Part shown: positions 20,117 through 30,513 of the stretch, piece after piece
Position numbering within the stretch: the first letter of the stretch is position 1
How the letters are laid out: every line of letters starts with the position of its first letter
Assembly: GCA_977006965.1 (NCBI GenBank)
Contig: OZ345364.1
Span: forward strand, 2,108,001 to 2,172,000
Length of the DNA: 64,000 nt
Source of the DNA: Phymatolithon calcareum
Taxonomy: Eukaryota > Rhodophyta > Florideophyceae > Hapalidiales
Direction: 5' to 3'
Program-made: the position numbers and the translations under genes
Notes under the pieces: model-generated
Database searches by the model: none
Told to the model about the DNA's origin: nothing
What the model saw: only the letters and a program-made list of their open reading frames with translations

Positions 20117-21282
20117 GGAAGAGGTTTTTTGTGAGCTTCGTGCAGGCTGTGCTTTTCCGAGCTTGGCCAGGGCAAGTTCGTTTTTCTGATTATTCTGTTT
20201 TATATGAGAATCTGTAGATCGTCTGATGTAGTGACAGTTTCCGCAGTGCACTTTGCTCTCTGTTTTTGCATGCAAGGGCTTGTCGTCCTCGAAGCATTCC
20301 CTGCCATGAACATTTTAAATGGTCGTGACAAGGAGATCAGTGACAACTCCAGTTCTCCACGTTACGTACACATCAGTTTGGATGAAGACCTCCAGCTCCA
20401 AACGACGAAGAGCTTATTCAACTATTCCTCGAGTTAACTCATCTCTATCAGAAGCATATGAGATCTCGACATTTCCTCCAAAGTGCACGGGCCGAGTGAT
20501 TTCTTGTGCCTTCTCCTCAGCGGCTTAGTCTATCATTAGCTTCTCCAATTCGCCGTACAGTCCAAAACAAGTCTGGTTCGCACGCCCGCAGTCGGCGTTT
20601 TTCGAACTGCAGTGTACAGTATCGCATATTTGCAATAAGTGCCCTCCAAACTTAACACCATGTTAGGTATTTTCGGACAGATTTGCGCATGCCTCCCGCA
20701 GCAACTGCGCAGAGAAGATGCCATGGCAGAGCAGGCAGCAAACCACACAAGAGGCACAGTGTTCTCCATAGCATCCAACGCATCAGTTGCATCTTTCGCG
20801 CCTTGAGAAATGCACAGGAGACGATTCAGGACTCCATGTGAGGAAGCGACTATGCTTGACACTACTGAGAGAGGAGACAAACATGACCAAGACTTTGGAA
20901 GGTACGGGTAATATTAGGACAGATGCGAGACTGACGCACAGCGAGACGCACCATCTGAGTAAATTGTGAGTCAAGCTCGTGCTATCTTTTCTACATTGTT
21001 CAAGAACCAGGCCTTTGCAGACAAACGATTTATCTCTACGACTTCGATTCCAAGCGTAGTAATAATAGCAATACCCAACAGCGTACTGTAATCCAAGTCT
21101 TGGATGCGCTTTTGGGGATTGCACATTTTTTACCCTATGCTTTTTACTTAAATACATTTTTGCGTTATATTTTTGACGTTCCCTCTACACGTAAAATTTC
21201 GCTAGTCGTCTTCCGTTCATGGCTGGTCAAGGTCATTTGGGAAGGGCGTCTATGGTTCTTTCAAATCGCAGACAGCAGTCAG
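20117..21282. other. Intergenic region
   Basis: Only short unsupported open frames on both strands. The frame upstream of the glycosyltransferase stays open to 21100 but has no ATG until 21283, so this may include its 5' untranslated region or an unrecognised upstream exon. Confidence 0.4.
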
Positions 21283-23397
21283 ATGCGCTTGCGGGTGGCC
21301 TCCGACCGCGCGTACCGCTCATTCTACAAAACCCTCTCGTCTGCAACAGCCCTCTCCACCTTCCGTCGTCGGCGGACTCTCTCCGGTGGACACCCACGCG
21401 ATCTCGACACATTCGCCGCTTCAGAACACCAGCCGATCCGTCGCCGAGATATTTTGTTTTTTCTCCTTTCCTTCGTATTTTTTCTGCATTCCCTCATATC
21501 GTATTTCCAGGGCAGGGTATATCGACCCCAAGAAGGCTGGCGCTGGAGAGGAGCTGCTTCTGGTTCAGTTGCGGTCGTATCTGCCTGCAATGACGGGCCC
21601 GCGATCACAACAACACTTGAATCGCTTTCGCGGGGGGTGTTACCAGCATCCGTTGCCATTCCAGCGAACATCTCCAACTTACCAAATATACCCAAGCTGA
21701 CTCTGTCTCAAATCGAGGGACATTGGGCGCCTGGTTCCGCGCTTAATCTCGCCGCAGCACGTGCGAATGCACAATGGATACTTTTGCTTCCATGCGGTTG
21801 TTCGGCTCCAGAAAAATTTCCAGGGGAATTATCGGAAGACTTTTTTTACTTTGCGCGGCTTGACGCTGACGAAGACTTGTGTCAGCGAGCGATATTGCTG
21901 CAGAAAAAGAACTTCTTGAGAATCCGCGGAGCTGACGAACGCATTTCCGGCGAATGGGATCCATCCCTTCAATCTCGCCTCCGTTCTTCAACACTCCGAT
22001 ATCGTGAAATGCACCTCACATCAAGCCACCGCGCATACGATGCGGAAGAACACGTTCAACTGTTGTCTGACAGACTGGCTCAGCGAGGCGCACCCCCGTG
22101 GAGCGGACAGACACCTGAGCAACAGCGCCCAAAAGATGTATACGAGGCCGCGCTGTACGACCGGTGGATGCGCCGCTCGCGTCGTGGTCGTTTTGCCGCA
22201 GAATACTCGGTCTCTCGCGATGGCGTGTTCCGACCATTACGGGTTGCATTGCCCCTTATTGCGTTCCTCCCAGACGGGTCGGAAAAACAGGCGCGAACCT
22301 TAGCACTGCGCGAGGCGCTACGCGCGCGCTACCGAATACCACGGGCTGTGTCCATAGGAATGTCCACACGAACATTAGAGCGGCTACATGCTGCTCTTTC
22401 GGGTGCGGAGACCGGGAAAGAAATACTACCGCGGATCGTGGTGGCACATGTACAGCACGGGCTGGGTAACAGGCTACGCGCTTTAGGAAGTGCTGTTGCG
22501 TTCGCACGCGCCACTGGGCGCTTGGCCGTTGTGATATGGGAACGGGATGCTCATTGTGAGGCGCGGCTCAGTGCGCTTTTTGAGGAAAGCGAGCGTTTCT
22601 TTGTGTCTCAGATCGGTCCAGACTGGCCTTTAAATATGGAGATTAGAGCGGACGATACATGGGGGTTCTGGACAACTTTTAATTACATGGAAGCGGAGGG
22701 TGCAGGAGCGAACAAAGATGAGGAAGTCGATGCACCTAGTGATCGGCACGTGTATTTCAAGTCCGCGTTTGCTCTGCGTGCGAAGCAGCGTGGCGTCTCG
22801 ACCTGGACAAGTGCTAACGCGGAAATACGCGCGTTACGTCCAGTGCCGGCGGTAACTGCAATGGGTACAATGGGGCGACGGGCTGGAATGATTGGAGTGC
22901 ATGTGCGCGCTTTGCCAGTGGATGGAGAAATAATTGGAGCAAGTTACGTGATGAACGCAACGAAACTGCTGAAATACTGGCGTGCAAAGAGCGCGGCCAG
23001 TGTGTTTGCAGCTGAGATGCAGCGCATTAGCAAAGCAGAGCCTGGTGTGACGTTTCTGGTTGCCGCAGACTCCGAGTCTGCTCGTGTCGAGCTGCGCAAG
23101 GTGCGAGGAGCAACCGTGATGGACGGGTGTGATGGACGTGGCGAAGTGTGCGTGCAGAAGGCACTCGCAGAGTTGCTCGCACTTGCTCATACGACTCGGT
23201 TTCTGGGATCACCTTGGAGTAGCTTCTCCGAGGCGGTTGTGCGACTTGGAGGAGGGGAAATGCGGGTTGCGGGGATTGATTTTGCGGTAGATCGAGTGGA
23301 GGATGTTTTGAAAGATCACGGCGAAGAGGTTGCACGCGTTGTAGCAGAGGTTCATCGAAGGCGTGGGGAAAAATTAAAGAAAAGGCAGCACCTTTAA
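21283..23397 (+). CDS. Two-domain glycosyltransferase: GT2-like domain fused to fucosyltransferase-like domain
   Basis: A 704-residue type II membrane protein. A signal anchor lies at about residues 57-75 (ILFFLLSFVFFLHSLISYF). The first lumenal part (about 85-190) resembles a GT2-type fold: VVSACNDGPAITTTLESL, then ALNLAAARANAQWILLLP. Where a GT2 enzyme would have its DxD metal site it reads LLPCGCS, so this domain may be inactive. The C-terminal half carries fucosyltransferase-style motifs: HGLGNRLRALGSAVAFA (the GLGNR nucleotide-sugar loop), IGVHVRALPVD (HxR), then LLALAHTTRFLGSPWSSFSE, as in the NodZ / alpha-1,6 and protein O-fucosyltransferase superfamily using GDP-fucose. The product is likely a Golgi glycan or protein modification. 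The frame is clean; the ATG is the first in frame. Confidence 0.75.
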   Translation: MRLRVASDRAYRSFYKTLSSATALSTFRRRRTLSGGHPRDLDTFAASEHQPIRRRDILFFLLSFVFFLHSLISYFQGRVYRPQEGWRWRGAASGSVAVVSACNDGPAITTTLESLSRGVLPASVAIPANISNLPNIPKLTLSQIEGHWAPGSALNLAAARANAQWILLLPCGCSAPEKFPGELSEDFFYFARLDADEDLCQRAILLQKKNFLRIRGADERISGEWDPSLQSRLRSSTLRYREMHLTSSHRAYDAEEHVQLLSDRLAQRGAPPWSGQTPEQQRPKDVYEAALYDRWMRRSRRGRFAAEYSVSRDGVFRPLRVALPLIAFLPDGSEKQARTLALREALRARYRIPRAVSIGMSTRTLERLHAALSGAETGKEILPRIVVAHVQHGLGNRLRALGSAVAFARATGRLAVVIWERDAHCEARLSALFEESERFFVSQIGPDWPLNMEIRADDTWGFWTTFNYMEAEGAGANKDEEVDAPSDRHVYFKSAFALRAKQRGVSTWTSANAEIRALRPVPAVTAMGTMGRRAGMIGVHVRALPVDGEIIGASYVMNATKLLKYWRAKSAASVFAAEMQRISKAEPGVTFLVAADSESARVELRKVRGATVMDGCDGRGEVCVQKALAELLALAHTTRFLGSPWSSFSEAVVRLGGGEMRVAGIDFAVDRVEDVLKDHGEEVARVVAEVHRRRGEKLKKRQHL

Positions 23398-23621
23398 AAC
23401 TTTATTTATTTATTCGTCCTCTCGGGAATCATTCATTGCCACAGACTGGAGCCGTTAAGCTTGCTCATCCGATATCAGAAGAATCAGGAAGTATTGCTCA
23501 GATCAACAATGGGGTTGGACATTGTCGCCCTCCCAATTGTGCTCCTTGAATGAATCACGATTGACGTAGTTGAGGAAACCATGCTCAAATACAAGGCGAC
23601 AGCAAATAATGTACAGAACAG

Positions 23622-24950
23622 ATGAGGAAAAGGACGTCGGACCGTGATAGAAGCACAATATCTTGCCTATTTAGTAATAAGAATTCCGTAAGGCCAGGGA
23701 CAGTAGCATCAATTGGTGATTCTACTGTGATAGACTCGGGGAGTTCAATGCGAGAAATCGATCTCAGACTATCAACAAATGTTGCAGCACTAGCCTCCCT
23801 CTCTCTGCAGAGGACTCATTTCACGGTCATGAACGATACGGGAAGAACGCCAGGAACAAGTGAGCGCGGTGTCCCCCAAGGATCTCCCATCAGCCCAGCA
23901 CTGTTTAACATCCTTATGGACACCTTAGCAGAGAGGGTAACTGCTCTGAACTTCAACGACTCTTGTGCCAATCTCCGTTTAAATGTGTTCGCGGATGACG
24001 TCATACTAATGGCAAGACACGAAAACGAGCTCCAAGAGATGCTCAATGTGTGCACAGAATGGGCATGTATGTATCGAATGACTTGGTCGATCCGAAAGTG
24101 CTCAGTCATACTTCCCAAGAAGAGAACCAGAAGAGCGCTTCAGCTGGCGAACGAGGAAGTCCAAATAAGGCGCACAGCGGAATACCTTGGTACGTCTATT
24201 GATGAGAACGGAATCCGTGACGACAGACTTCTGGAGCGATTCAAAAGCGCAAGCGCAAAGGTGCGACTCGTGAGCTCCCTAGGCATGACAAGGAGAGGGT
24301 ACAGCACTGAAAAGAACATCATGCTCTTTAAAGCCTTTATAAGGCCAGTGTATGAGTACGCTGCACACATAACACCTGATGCAATCCGCGTATCGACAGC
24401 AGCAGTGCAAATACAGAAGGACATGGCAACGATACTGTTCGGAAAATGGGCAGCGCGGCATTGGAGAAGACTTATGAAGCTTTGTCAAATAGAGCCGTGG
24501 GAGTTCCGCCGACAACACCTACACTCCAAGCTAAGACGAAGGTTAGGCAAGGTAGTAGAAGAGACCGATGATGCCGGGGCAGAGCTCGAACTCGAAACAT
24601 TGGACTGCATTCGAGAAGCGAACACAGCAGCTGACCCTCAAGATAAACCTAGCCTCCAACGAGTCTGGGAGAAACAAGAAGAACGTCGCGCAAGAAAAAT
24701 AACGTTTTCCAAGAAGGGTCTTCCACACCAGGCAATGAGGGTGAAAGAAAGCAAGCACAGAATTCTTTGCGCAAGATGGTTTTTAGGTCACTTCCCTAGG
24801 AACCCAACGAAGCTCATTGAAGAAATGGGTAGTCAAGGAGCATGGGCAATTGGTACACTCAGCAGAACCCTGAAGAAGCCCACATGGACCCCTACCGAAG
24901 AGAATGAAGTGGCGCGAGCCATTGACGTGATACTATGCAATTCTGAATAA
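23622..24950 (+). pseudogene. 5'-truncated non-LTR retrotransposon reverse transcriptase
   Basis: A 442-residue open frame containing the middle and C-terminal parts of an RVT_1 reverse transcriptase: the box GVPQGSPISPALFNILMD, the catalytic box VFADDVILMA (FADD with two metal-binding aspartates), then the thumb region (TAEYLGTSID, MLFKAFIRPVYEYAAH) typical of LINE-like elements. The first RT blocks and any endonuclease or ORF1 are missing; the 5' 70 residues do not fit the family. The ATG at 23622 is therefore probably incidental. Beyond the stop, frames continue coding-like to about 25310, including a Cys/His-like zinc-binding remnant (TQCAPFSENETLPHV), so the 3' end is frameshifted. Probably a dead-on-arrival copy. 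Confidence 0.85.
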
Positions 24951-25310
24951 GGCAACTGACAAAGCTCGATGCTAATATAATGCGATTAGAAAGGTGCCGA
25001 CTTTCCTCAAGTTGGGACATATGGTACCTTCTCAATATATCCTCCAAATTACGACTCGGGGAGTTCGAAAACAAACACCATAATTCCGCTTTGCAAACAT
25101 GAGCGAAGGATAGATGCCCAACTCTGGAAAAGAAGAATGAGTCAAAGGAATTGTGAAGTTAAACTATTAAATCGGTACAGTAGTTACATCGACCTGCTTC
25201 AAAATCACGATTGGTCTCACGATGCCCACTCAATGTGCTCCTTTCTCAGAAAACGAGACACTTCCACACGTGGGTCGCAAGATTGGACTCGTTAAATAGA
25301 GTCAGTGCTC
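23622..25310 (+). mobile_element. Non-LTR (LINE-like) element remnant
   Basis: Covers the RT frame and the frameshifted tail described for 23622-24950. No poly-A tail or target-site duplication could be identified, so the borders are approximate and the element looks truncated at the 5' end, as LINE insertions often are. Confidence 0.7.
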
Positions 25311-26436
25311 TCACAAACCCAAAGCCCTCCATCTTGTCGGTTGTACGCCCGCACGACAGGCTTTGTACAGACTTATATCACCTGCTGTGATTGTGGTCAC
25401 GTTTTCTCAACGCTGGAACGCACCCGGGATAGAGCGAATTAGCAAAGTAGAAAGCCTCGAACGCGTACTCAGCACTTACACCATCCCAAAGAGTGTTCAT
25501 GGGAAGAGTAGAAAAGAGGTCTATTGCGATGGAAAGCTGAAGACGTTGAAACAATAACCCACTCAAAAGGGAATCAATCATATTAATGTGAAAATTCTCC
25601 CAAAGAGCGTTCGGAAAGGGATTCAGGAGAATTAGTTATATTGTTCTAAAGCATTGTCGTTTTTCGTCCTGAAGAAGATCTGCTAAACTCACTTTGGGGA
25701 AATGCAGAATACAATAGAATCGTTTCAGCCGACTGGGGTTTTCTGGTGCGCGACGGACAGGTCGTGTGCTGTATTTTGCATTTTTCTTTTTAAAAGACCG
25801 TTTGGAGTGCCGGATAGGCCGACAACAGATCATTTTTTATGCTCGACGTAGACTTGTTTGTGCACAGCATTGTCTGAAAAGAAACAATGCAGTGTACGAA
25901 TATCACACGCCTGTGCGACAGTCAAAACTAGACATAACACCCCAAACGGACCTTGAGAGGGGTAGGGCATGCCCTCTTGCCGCCCTGGGGCTTCGGAGAG
26001 GGCCTCCAAAGAAAGGGACAAAACGAGGGCCTTCAGCATATTGCTCATAATATCCGTGACTATCATACATTCAAATTTTTATCTGAAATTCGTCTTTTCG
26101 ACAACTGTACGCGTACATCTGTCGACAGATCCCACATGCGAACGGCTCCGCGCGAAAACACGAGAAGAGAGGGCTTCTCCAGGAAGATGAGGCCCTCAGA
26201 CGGCTTTATTCGGGGAGGGGCCTGATCGGGGTGTCCATCTCTAGTCAAAACAGAGCCTATTAACCTTTGGGGACTTCTGAGCCGACTGCTTTTTTGAGCA
26301 GATACAGAAATTATTCGTCCCGAACCAAGTGAAATCGCATCGCACAGTACAGCACGTTTCTTTAGCCCTAAATCTTAAATTTATACGGGGACAAATTGGA
26401 GGTGACCGGTCGGTCACGGTTCGTGTGTCGCTCATG
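25311..26436. other. Intergenic region
   Basis: No supported gene. 25930-26230 is G/C-rich with repeated 'gagggc'-type words (for example 'gagaggg', 'gagggcc') but no clear repeat unit. The small frames on both strands overlap each other and none shows a domain. Confidence 0.4.
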
Positions 26437-26438
26437 TA

Positions 26439-27296
26439 CAGTCAAACCGTAATAACTGGATCTTCGAATTTAGAATATCCTCGGTTTTCAGAATACTAGA
26501 GGCCTCCACGAGTACGGTATCATCACAAATCTATCTAAATTTTAAGATTCTTAGAATATTCGATATCTCGATATCGTCAATGCCTGAGCCACGGTGCATG
26601 CATGAAATTTGTAAACGATTTTGAGTCGGTTTCAGGGAGCATTTTCAACACATGGGTGCTTTGCCGAGCCGAGAGAGGGGCTTTCTTGAGAATTCATCAA
26701 AATCGCGGCATAGACCCAGTCAAAAAAGTCCTCATTACCAGTCATTATTTCGTGGCCTGGTTGCGAGGACGCGGCATAGGTTTTCAGTGGCTGAGTGTTG
26801 ATTTGCAAACTTTCGCTTCAGATGTTGTCGTAAAACTTGAAACATCACGAAAAATTTGGTTGAAAAGCAATTCCACTTCCGAAAACTAAAAATCGTTATG
26901 AGAAACAATGTCCCATAGATTAGCACATCAGCCACGCCAAACCTATGCCGCGTCCTCATTACCAGTGAAAATAATTCGGACTGGATTTGTGGACTTTTCC
27001 AGACTGGTTGTGCGGACGCAAAAATCGTATTCTCAAGAAGATCCCTCCGAGAACAAGATTGCTCAATTTCTAACATTGGTTTCTGGGTCGAGCTCCCAGC
27101 ATATCCTTCAACAAGGCGCATATGACAGCCAAATTGCCGGATATGGGGCATATGTAAGCCATGTTGCCTGTATTTCTGGCTTTCGGTCGTACATGTGTAA
27201 TATTTGAGCTATCATACAGATTCGAATCCAGAATATCGTTGATATATGGATACCATACCTTTCCACATTGGACATCCATTTATCAAGGATTGACTG
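26439..27296. mobile_element. pogo/Tc1-like non-autonomous inverted-repeat element
   Basis: The left end reads CAGTCAAACC... and the right end, in reverse complement, CAGTCAATCC.... About 21 of the first 27 positions agree, including ATAA and TGGAT. Each end is directly flanked by TA (26437-26438 and 27297-27298), the usual duplicated target of Tc1/mariner/pogo elements. At 858 bp with no transposase frame, it is a MITE-like derivative. Internally, a 'gaggacgcggcatagg' word at about 26763-26778 recurs inverted at about 26941-26956. Confidence 0.7.
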
Positions 27297-27298
27297 TA

Positions 27299-28135
27299 TT
27301 GGGTTTTCTAACACGATGCGGGGCGTAGATCTCAATGCAAAGTTTATGATACTTGCGGACAAACTTGTACAGCTAGGCGCGCGCCGACGACAGTAGTACG
27401 GTACAGTATTGTATCGTTGGATCTTCTGCATGCGTTGGTTTCAAATGTTACGCATCAGGTGTAACGATTTCACTGTTACAAATACACTAGTACTGCAGTA
27501 CAATTATTGCTACGTTGCGCATTACACTAAACGTTACACCTGTCCTGAAAAATGCCACGTATGCAAATACATGAGTGTTCCAAGTGTCATTGCCAAGTTT
27601 CTGTTAAACGTAGTCTTATTGGTCCAAATTAGATTCCAACAATGGGTTAGGAAGTGGAATCTAAATCGGGCTTTTTATATGTAAAAATTAGGTTTAGTAT
27701 AGAATGGAAGATGCGATCATCGTCTATATAAGACGAACCGACGTCGCACTTTGCTAGAGAAGGCAAGACTAAAGCGGAGCAAACCACTCCGAGTAAGGTC
27801 AAAGAGTGTCTAAAGGACATTAAGTCCATTATCTCTTGACCAAGAAACAAAACTAGAACAAAAAGTAAAATTCCATTCCAACATTTAAAAGTTCCAATAA
27901 AATTCCAACAAAATATCATAACGACAATATCATAATAAAAAGTCATTATATCAGGGGATACAGTCTTGCCTAATGCTCGACAGGCGTTCCCAACGTTTTC
28001 CAGAAATCTCATTATTTTTTCGTTGTCCTCGTTGTCTATGAAAACGGACATTTCTCGCACAATGCTTCTTGTACTGTGCTGCTGGCCCCTCTCCCCCGGG
28101 CGAGTCGCGCTCGGTCATCCGACTGTGTATCGGTC
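27299..28135. other. AT-rich intergenic region with promoter-like sequence
   Basis: No supported gene. The word TATATAA occurs at 27725-27731, about 405 bp upstream of the next ATG. That is far for a core promoter unless the leader is long. Confidence 0.35.
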
Positions 28136-29236
28136 ATGAAGTCGCGCCCGATCTTCAAGCGTCGAGCAATTCTCACCTGGACGATCTCTGTCATAGCCAC
28201 GCTTGCATTGCTTGCATACTCGTCGATTTCGTGGCACTTTCTCTATTCTCGTTTCTGGACAACGATAGACAATTTGGGACCCGGACAATGCTTTTCTCCT
28301 TCACAAGTCAACGCATCAGCGCCGTGCGCTCCATGCGTGCATTTCATCACCGTCGCCGTGCTCGCTGACCGCTGGGGGGACATGTCCAAGTTGGCGCAAG
28401 GAGTTCATGTCACCGCAGCGGCAATGCGCGCCAGTCAGAAGTGCTTCACGTTGCTTGTATACACAAATGTTCCGAGAGAGTCAGCAGCATGGCGAAACCT
28501 GGAAGAACAGGGCGGTCAGAACGTCAGTGTGCTCGAATATCCAACTGATCTTCCGAAGAATGCATACTCCGGTCGCAAGAGGTGGATTGAATTGTGCCGG
28601 CGAAGACTTGACCTTTTGGAACGGTACGAATTACAGCGCGGCAGGAAGGCAATCTGGATCGATTTGGACACCATAGTTGTCGCAGACTTGTCATGTGCCT
28701 ATGCACGCGCGCCGAATTTCGTGGTGAGCAGACAAAAAGCTATGCGGTTTTTGTGGGGACCGGGTGGAAAACTTGTCAAGTTACACTTGAAGAGATCCAT
28801 TTTCGGGGACCTCTTCATGCTTGACTCAAATCTTATCAGCCTTATCCGAGGTTTGGAACGAAGTGGGATGCCCGCGCCACCGTTGGATGTGCAAGACTAT
28901 ATGTCTTATTTGTTGAACCGTTGTGACGGGTCCGTCGTAGATTTGCGCGCCCTTGTTCGGACTGAAGGATTTGCGCGCGGCGATGGAATGTGCTTTGGCT
29001 TTGACTTTGCCCAAGGCTACCACCCATCGTCTGACTTTTCGAAACTTAAGATTATCGGTGGCAAGCTGCATTGTGGAGTTGAACGACATGGGAAACTTAA
29101 GTATTTTCCTGTGGGCTCACTTTCATTCACCGCTATGACGTACTGGAAAATGCTGAACAAACCAAAAGAGTATTTTCACAATAGAGTGTTGCAGAAATGG
29201 GCTAGGGCGTCGGGCATCATCGCACCAAATCGATGA
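28136..29236 (+). CDS. Type II membrane glycosyltransferase with DxD motif
   Basis: A 366-residue protein with a short basic cytosolic tail (MKSRPIFKRR), one signal-anchor helix (about 11-30, AILTWTISVIATLALLAY) and a lumenal catalytic domain. The key motif is IWIDLDTIVVADL (about residue 180), a DxD metal/nucleotide-sugar site in a GT-A fold of the GT8 or related nucleotide-diphospho-sugar transferase type. LFMLDSNLI and HCGVERHGKLKYFP follow. The donor and acceptor are not predictable. Topology indicates Golgi. I chose the ATG at 28136; the frame is open upstream from a GTG at 28076, but that extension is Ala/Arg/Ser-rich and would bury the anchor. There are no disruptions. Confidence 0.72.
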   Translation: MKSRPIFKRRAILTWTISVIATLALLAYSSISWHFLYSRFWTTIDNLGPGQCFSPSQVNASAPCAPCVHFITVAVLADRWGDMSKLAQGVHVTAAAMRASQKCFTLLVYTNVPRESAAWRNLEEQGGQNVSVLEYPTDLPKNAYSGRKRWIELCRRRLDLLERYELQRGRKAIWIDLDTIVVADLSCAYARAPNFVVSRQKAMRFLWGPGGKLVKLHLKRSIFGDLFMLDSNLISLIRGLERSGMPAPPLDVQDYMSYLLNRCDGSVVDLRALVRTEGFARGDGMCFGFDFAQGYHPSSDFSKLKIIGGKLHCGVERHGKLKYFPVGSLSFTAMTYWKMLNKPKEYFHNRVLQKWARASGIIAPNR

Positions 29237-29366
29237 ATCGTATATTTATGGAAGAGTTTTTCCCGCATCGGTCGACACAACTACCAAAAGCAAGTAACTC
29301 CGTGATTTTGCACTCGAGACGTCTGCTAACCATGGTATCGCCGGGGACAGCCTATGAAGGGTGAAG

Positions 29367-29375
29367 TATATAATA
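29367..29375 (+). promoter_or_regulatory. TATA box upstream of the GST-like gene
   Basis: TATATAATA lies 104 bp upstream of the ATG at 29479. Two ATTGG (inverted CCAAT) words lie between it and the ATG. Plausible core promoter; no other evidence. Confidence 0.35.
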
Positions 29376-29478
29376 ACAGTTCCCTACAATTTTATTGGGT
29401 AATCCGAATTTGATATAACGATCTAATAACACTTCCTTGCCATTTTATTGGCTGCTTTGGCACATCGTTGCCTGCTGT

Positions 29479-30513
29479 ATGTATGGCTGTCTGCCTTACA
29501 CATTCCTCGATGGAATTCGAAATGATGCATCATCGGGCCGAGAAGGTGACGTGAGCGGCACCACCATCGTACGAAAACGGGCCTTATCTGTCACTTCCCA
29601 CACTCTGAGGGCACATTCGTATCGGCGCCGCGCCCGCGCATCCGCTCTTGGAGAGAAGATGGTGCGTGAATTCGCACCCACGTCCTCCAATTTGATGCCA
29701 GCGCGCGGCGGCGGACATTTGGGCGATCTCTGGACGATGACCATATCTCCGTACTCGCGCCGTCTACATGTGGCACTACATCTTGCCAATGTGACCTTCA
29801 CATCGGGCGAGTACGTCCCTTTCATGTCCGGTCTTCTGGTGTGGATGCGACTAGGCTTTCCAATACGTCGCTGTCCGAAAATATCCGCGCCGGTTTTGTT
29901 CCCGCCCGACGGCGGCGTCATAATTGGCAGCACTACAATTGCGCGTCGCGTGGACGCTCTTCGTGCCACTTCCGCTGTGCCATTGTTCCCTAAGAGACAC
30001 GAAATGGATGTTGAGCGCGCTGTCGCACATGCTGACACGCTTGTTGCGCACGCACGTAAACTGCTCACACAATGGCTTGTGGCGGAACCGAATGCTGCGG
30101 CGCGTGTTATGCTTCCCCGATGTTTGCGCGGTTGGTTTTTCTCGGTGTGGTTGATGCGCATCGTGGTGCATTTCTTCAAATGGAAATATGCCGTGGAGTC
30201 CGCGGCGGCGACGGAGGATGCTGCACGCATTAGTCTTAAAGAAATTCGAGCGATGTTGTCACGAAGTTCAAAGGCAAAGAGAGGAAAGGCACGTTCTATG
30301 CGTTTGAAATACGTGAATGGGGAACACGTGACGTATGCAGATATTGCGCTGGCTGAGGCTATCTTTTTTGCACAGGAACCAGGGAGTCTGTTTGGTAGGC
30401 TCTTCGCACAACACCAGTTTGCCCAGGAGTTTCCGGATTTAAGCGTTTGGGCGTTGGCTGTTAGACAGACACATTATCCGGCTGAAATGCATCGGCGAGG
30501 GAAGAAGAGGTGA
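29479..30513 (+). CDS. Glutathione S-transferase-like protein
   Basis: A 344-residue protein. The N-terminal third contains a thioredoxin-like segment: TISPYSRRLHVALHLANV, in which SPYSRR occupies the place of the GST active-site turn, followed by a VLFPPDGGVIIGSTTIARRVD stretch equivalent to the cis-Pro and 'ES' glutathione-contact region (here GS). The C-terminal helical domain includes HVTYADIALAEAIFF, the classic GST 'x-ADI-x-L' helix. It is longer than a typical 220-residue GST because of about 75 extra N-terminal residues and an internal basic insertion (SSKAKRGKARSMRLK). The first ATG is at 29479; a later ATG (MVREF) would give a more usual length. Glutathione-dependent activity is plausible but unproven. 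Confidence 0.6.
   Translation: MYGCLPYTFLDGIRNDASSGREGDVSGTTIVRKRALSVTSHTLRAHSYRRRARASALGEKMVREFAPTSSNLMPARGGGHLGDLWTMTISPYSRRLHVALHLANVTFTSGEYVPFMSGLLVWMRLGFPIRRCPKISAPVLFPPDGGVIIGSTTIARRVDALRATSAVPLFPKRHEMDVERAVAHADTLVAHARKLLTQWLVAEPNAAARVMLPRCLRGWFFSVWLMRIVVHFFKWKYAVESAAATEDAARISLKEIRAMLSRSSKAKRGKARSMRLKYVNGEHVTYADIALAEAIFFAQEPGSLFGRLFAQHQFAQEFPDLSVWALAVRQTHYPAEMHRRGKKR

Noticed and set aside
20536-20880. Minus-strand ORF with hydrophobic/cysteine segment
   Set aside because: It starts at TTG, has no family resemblance and no promoter or neighbour support.
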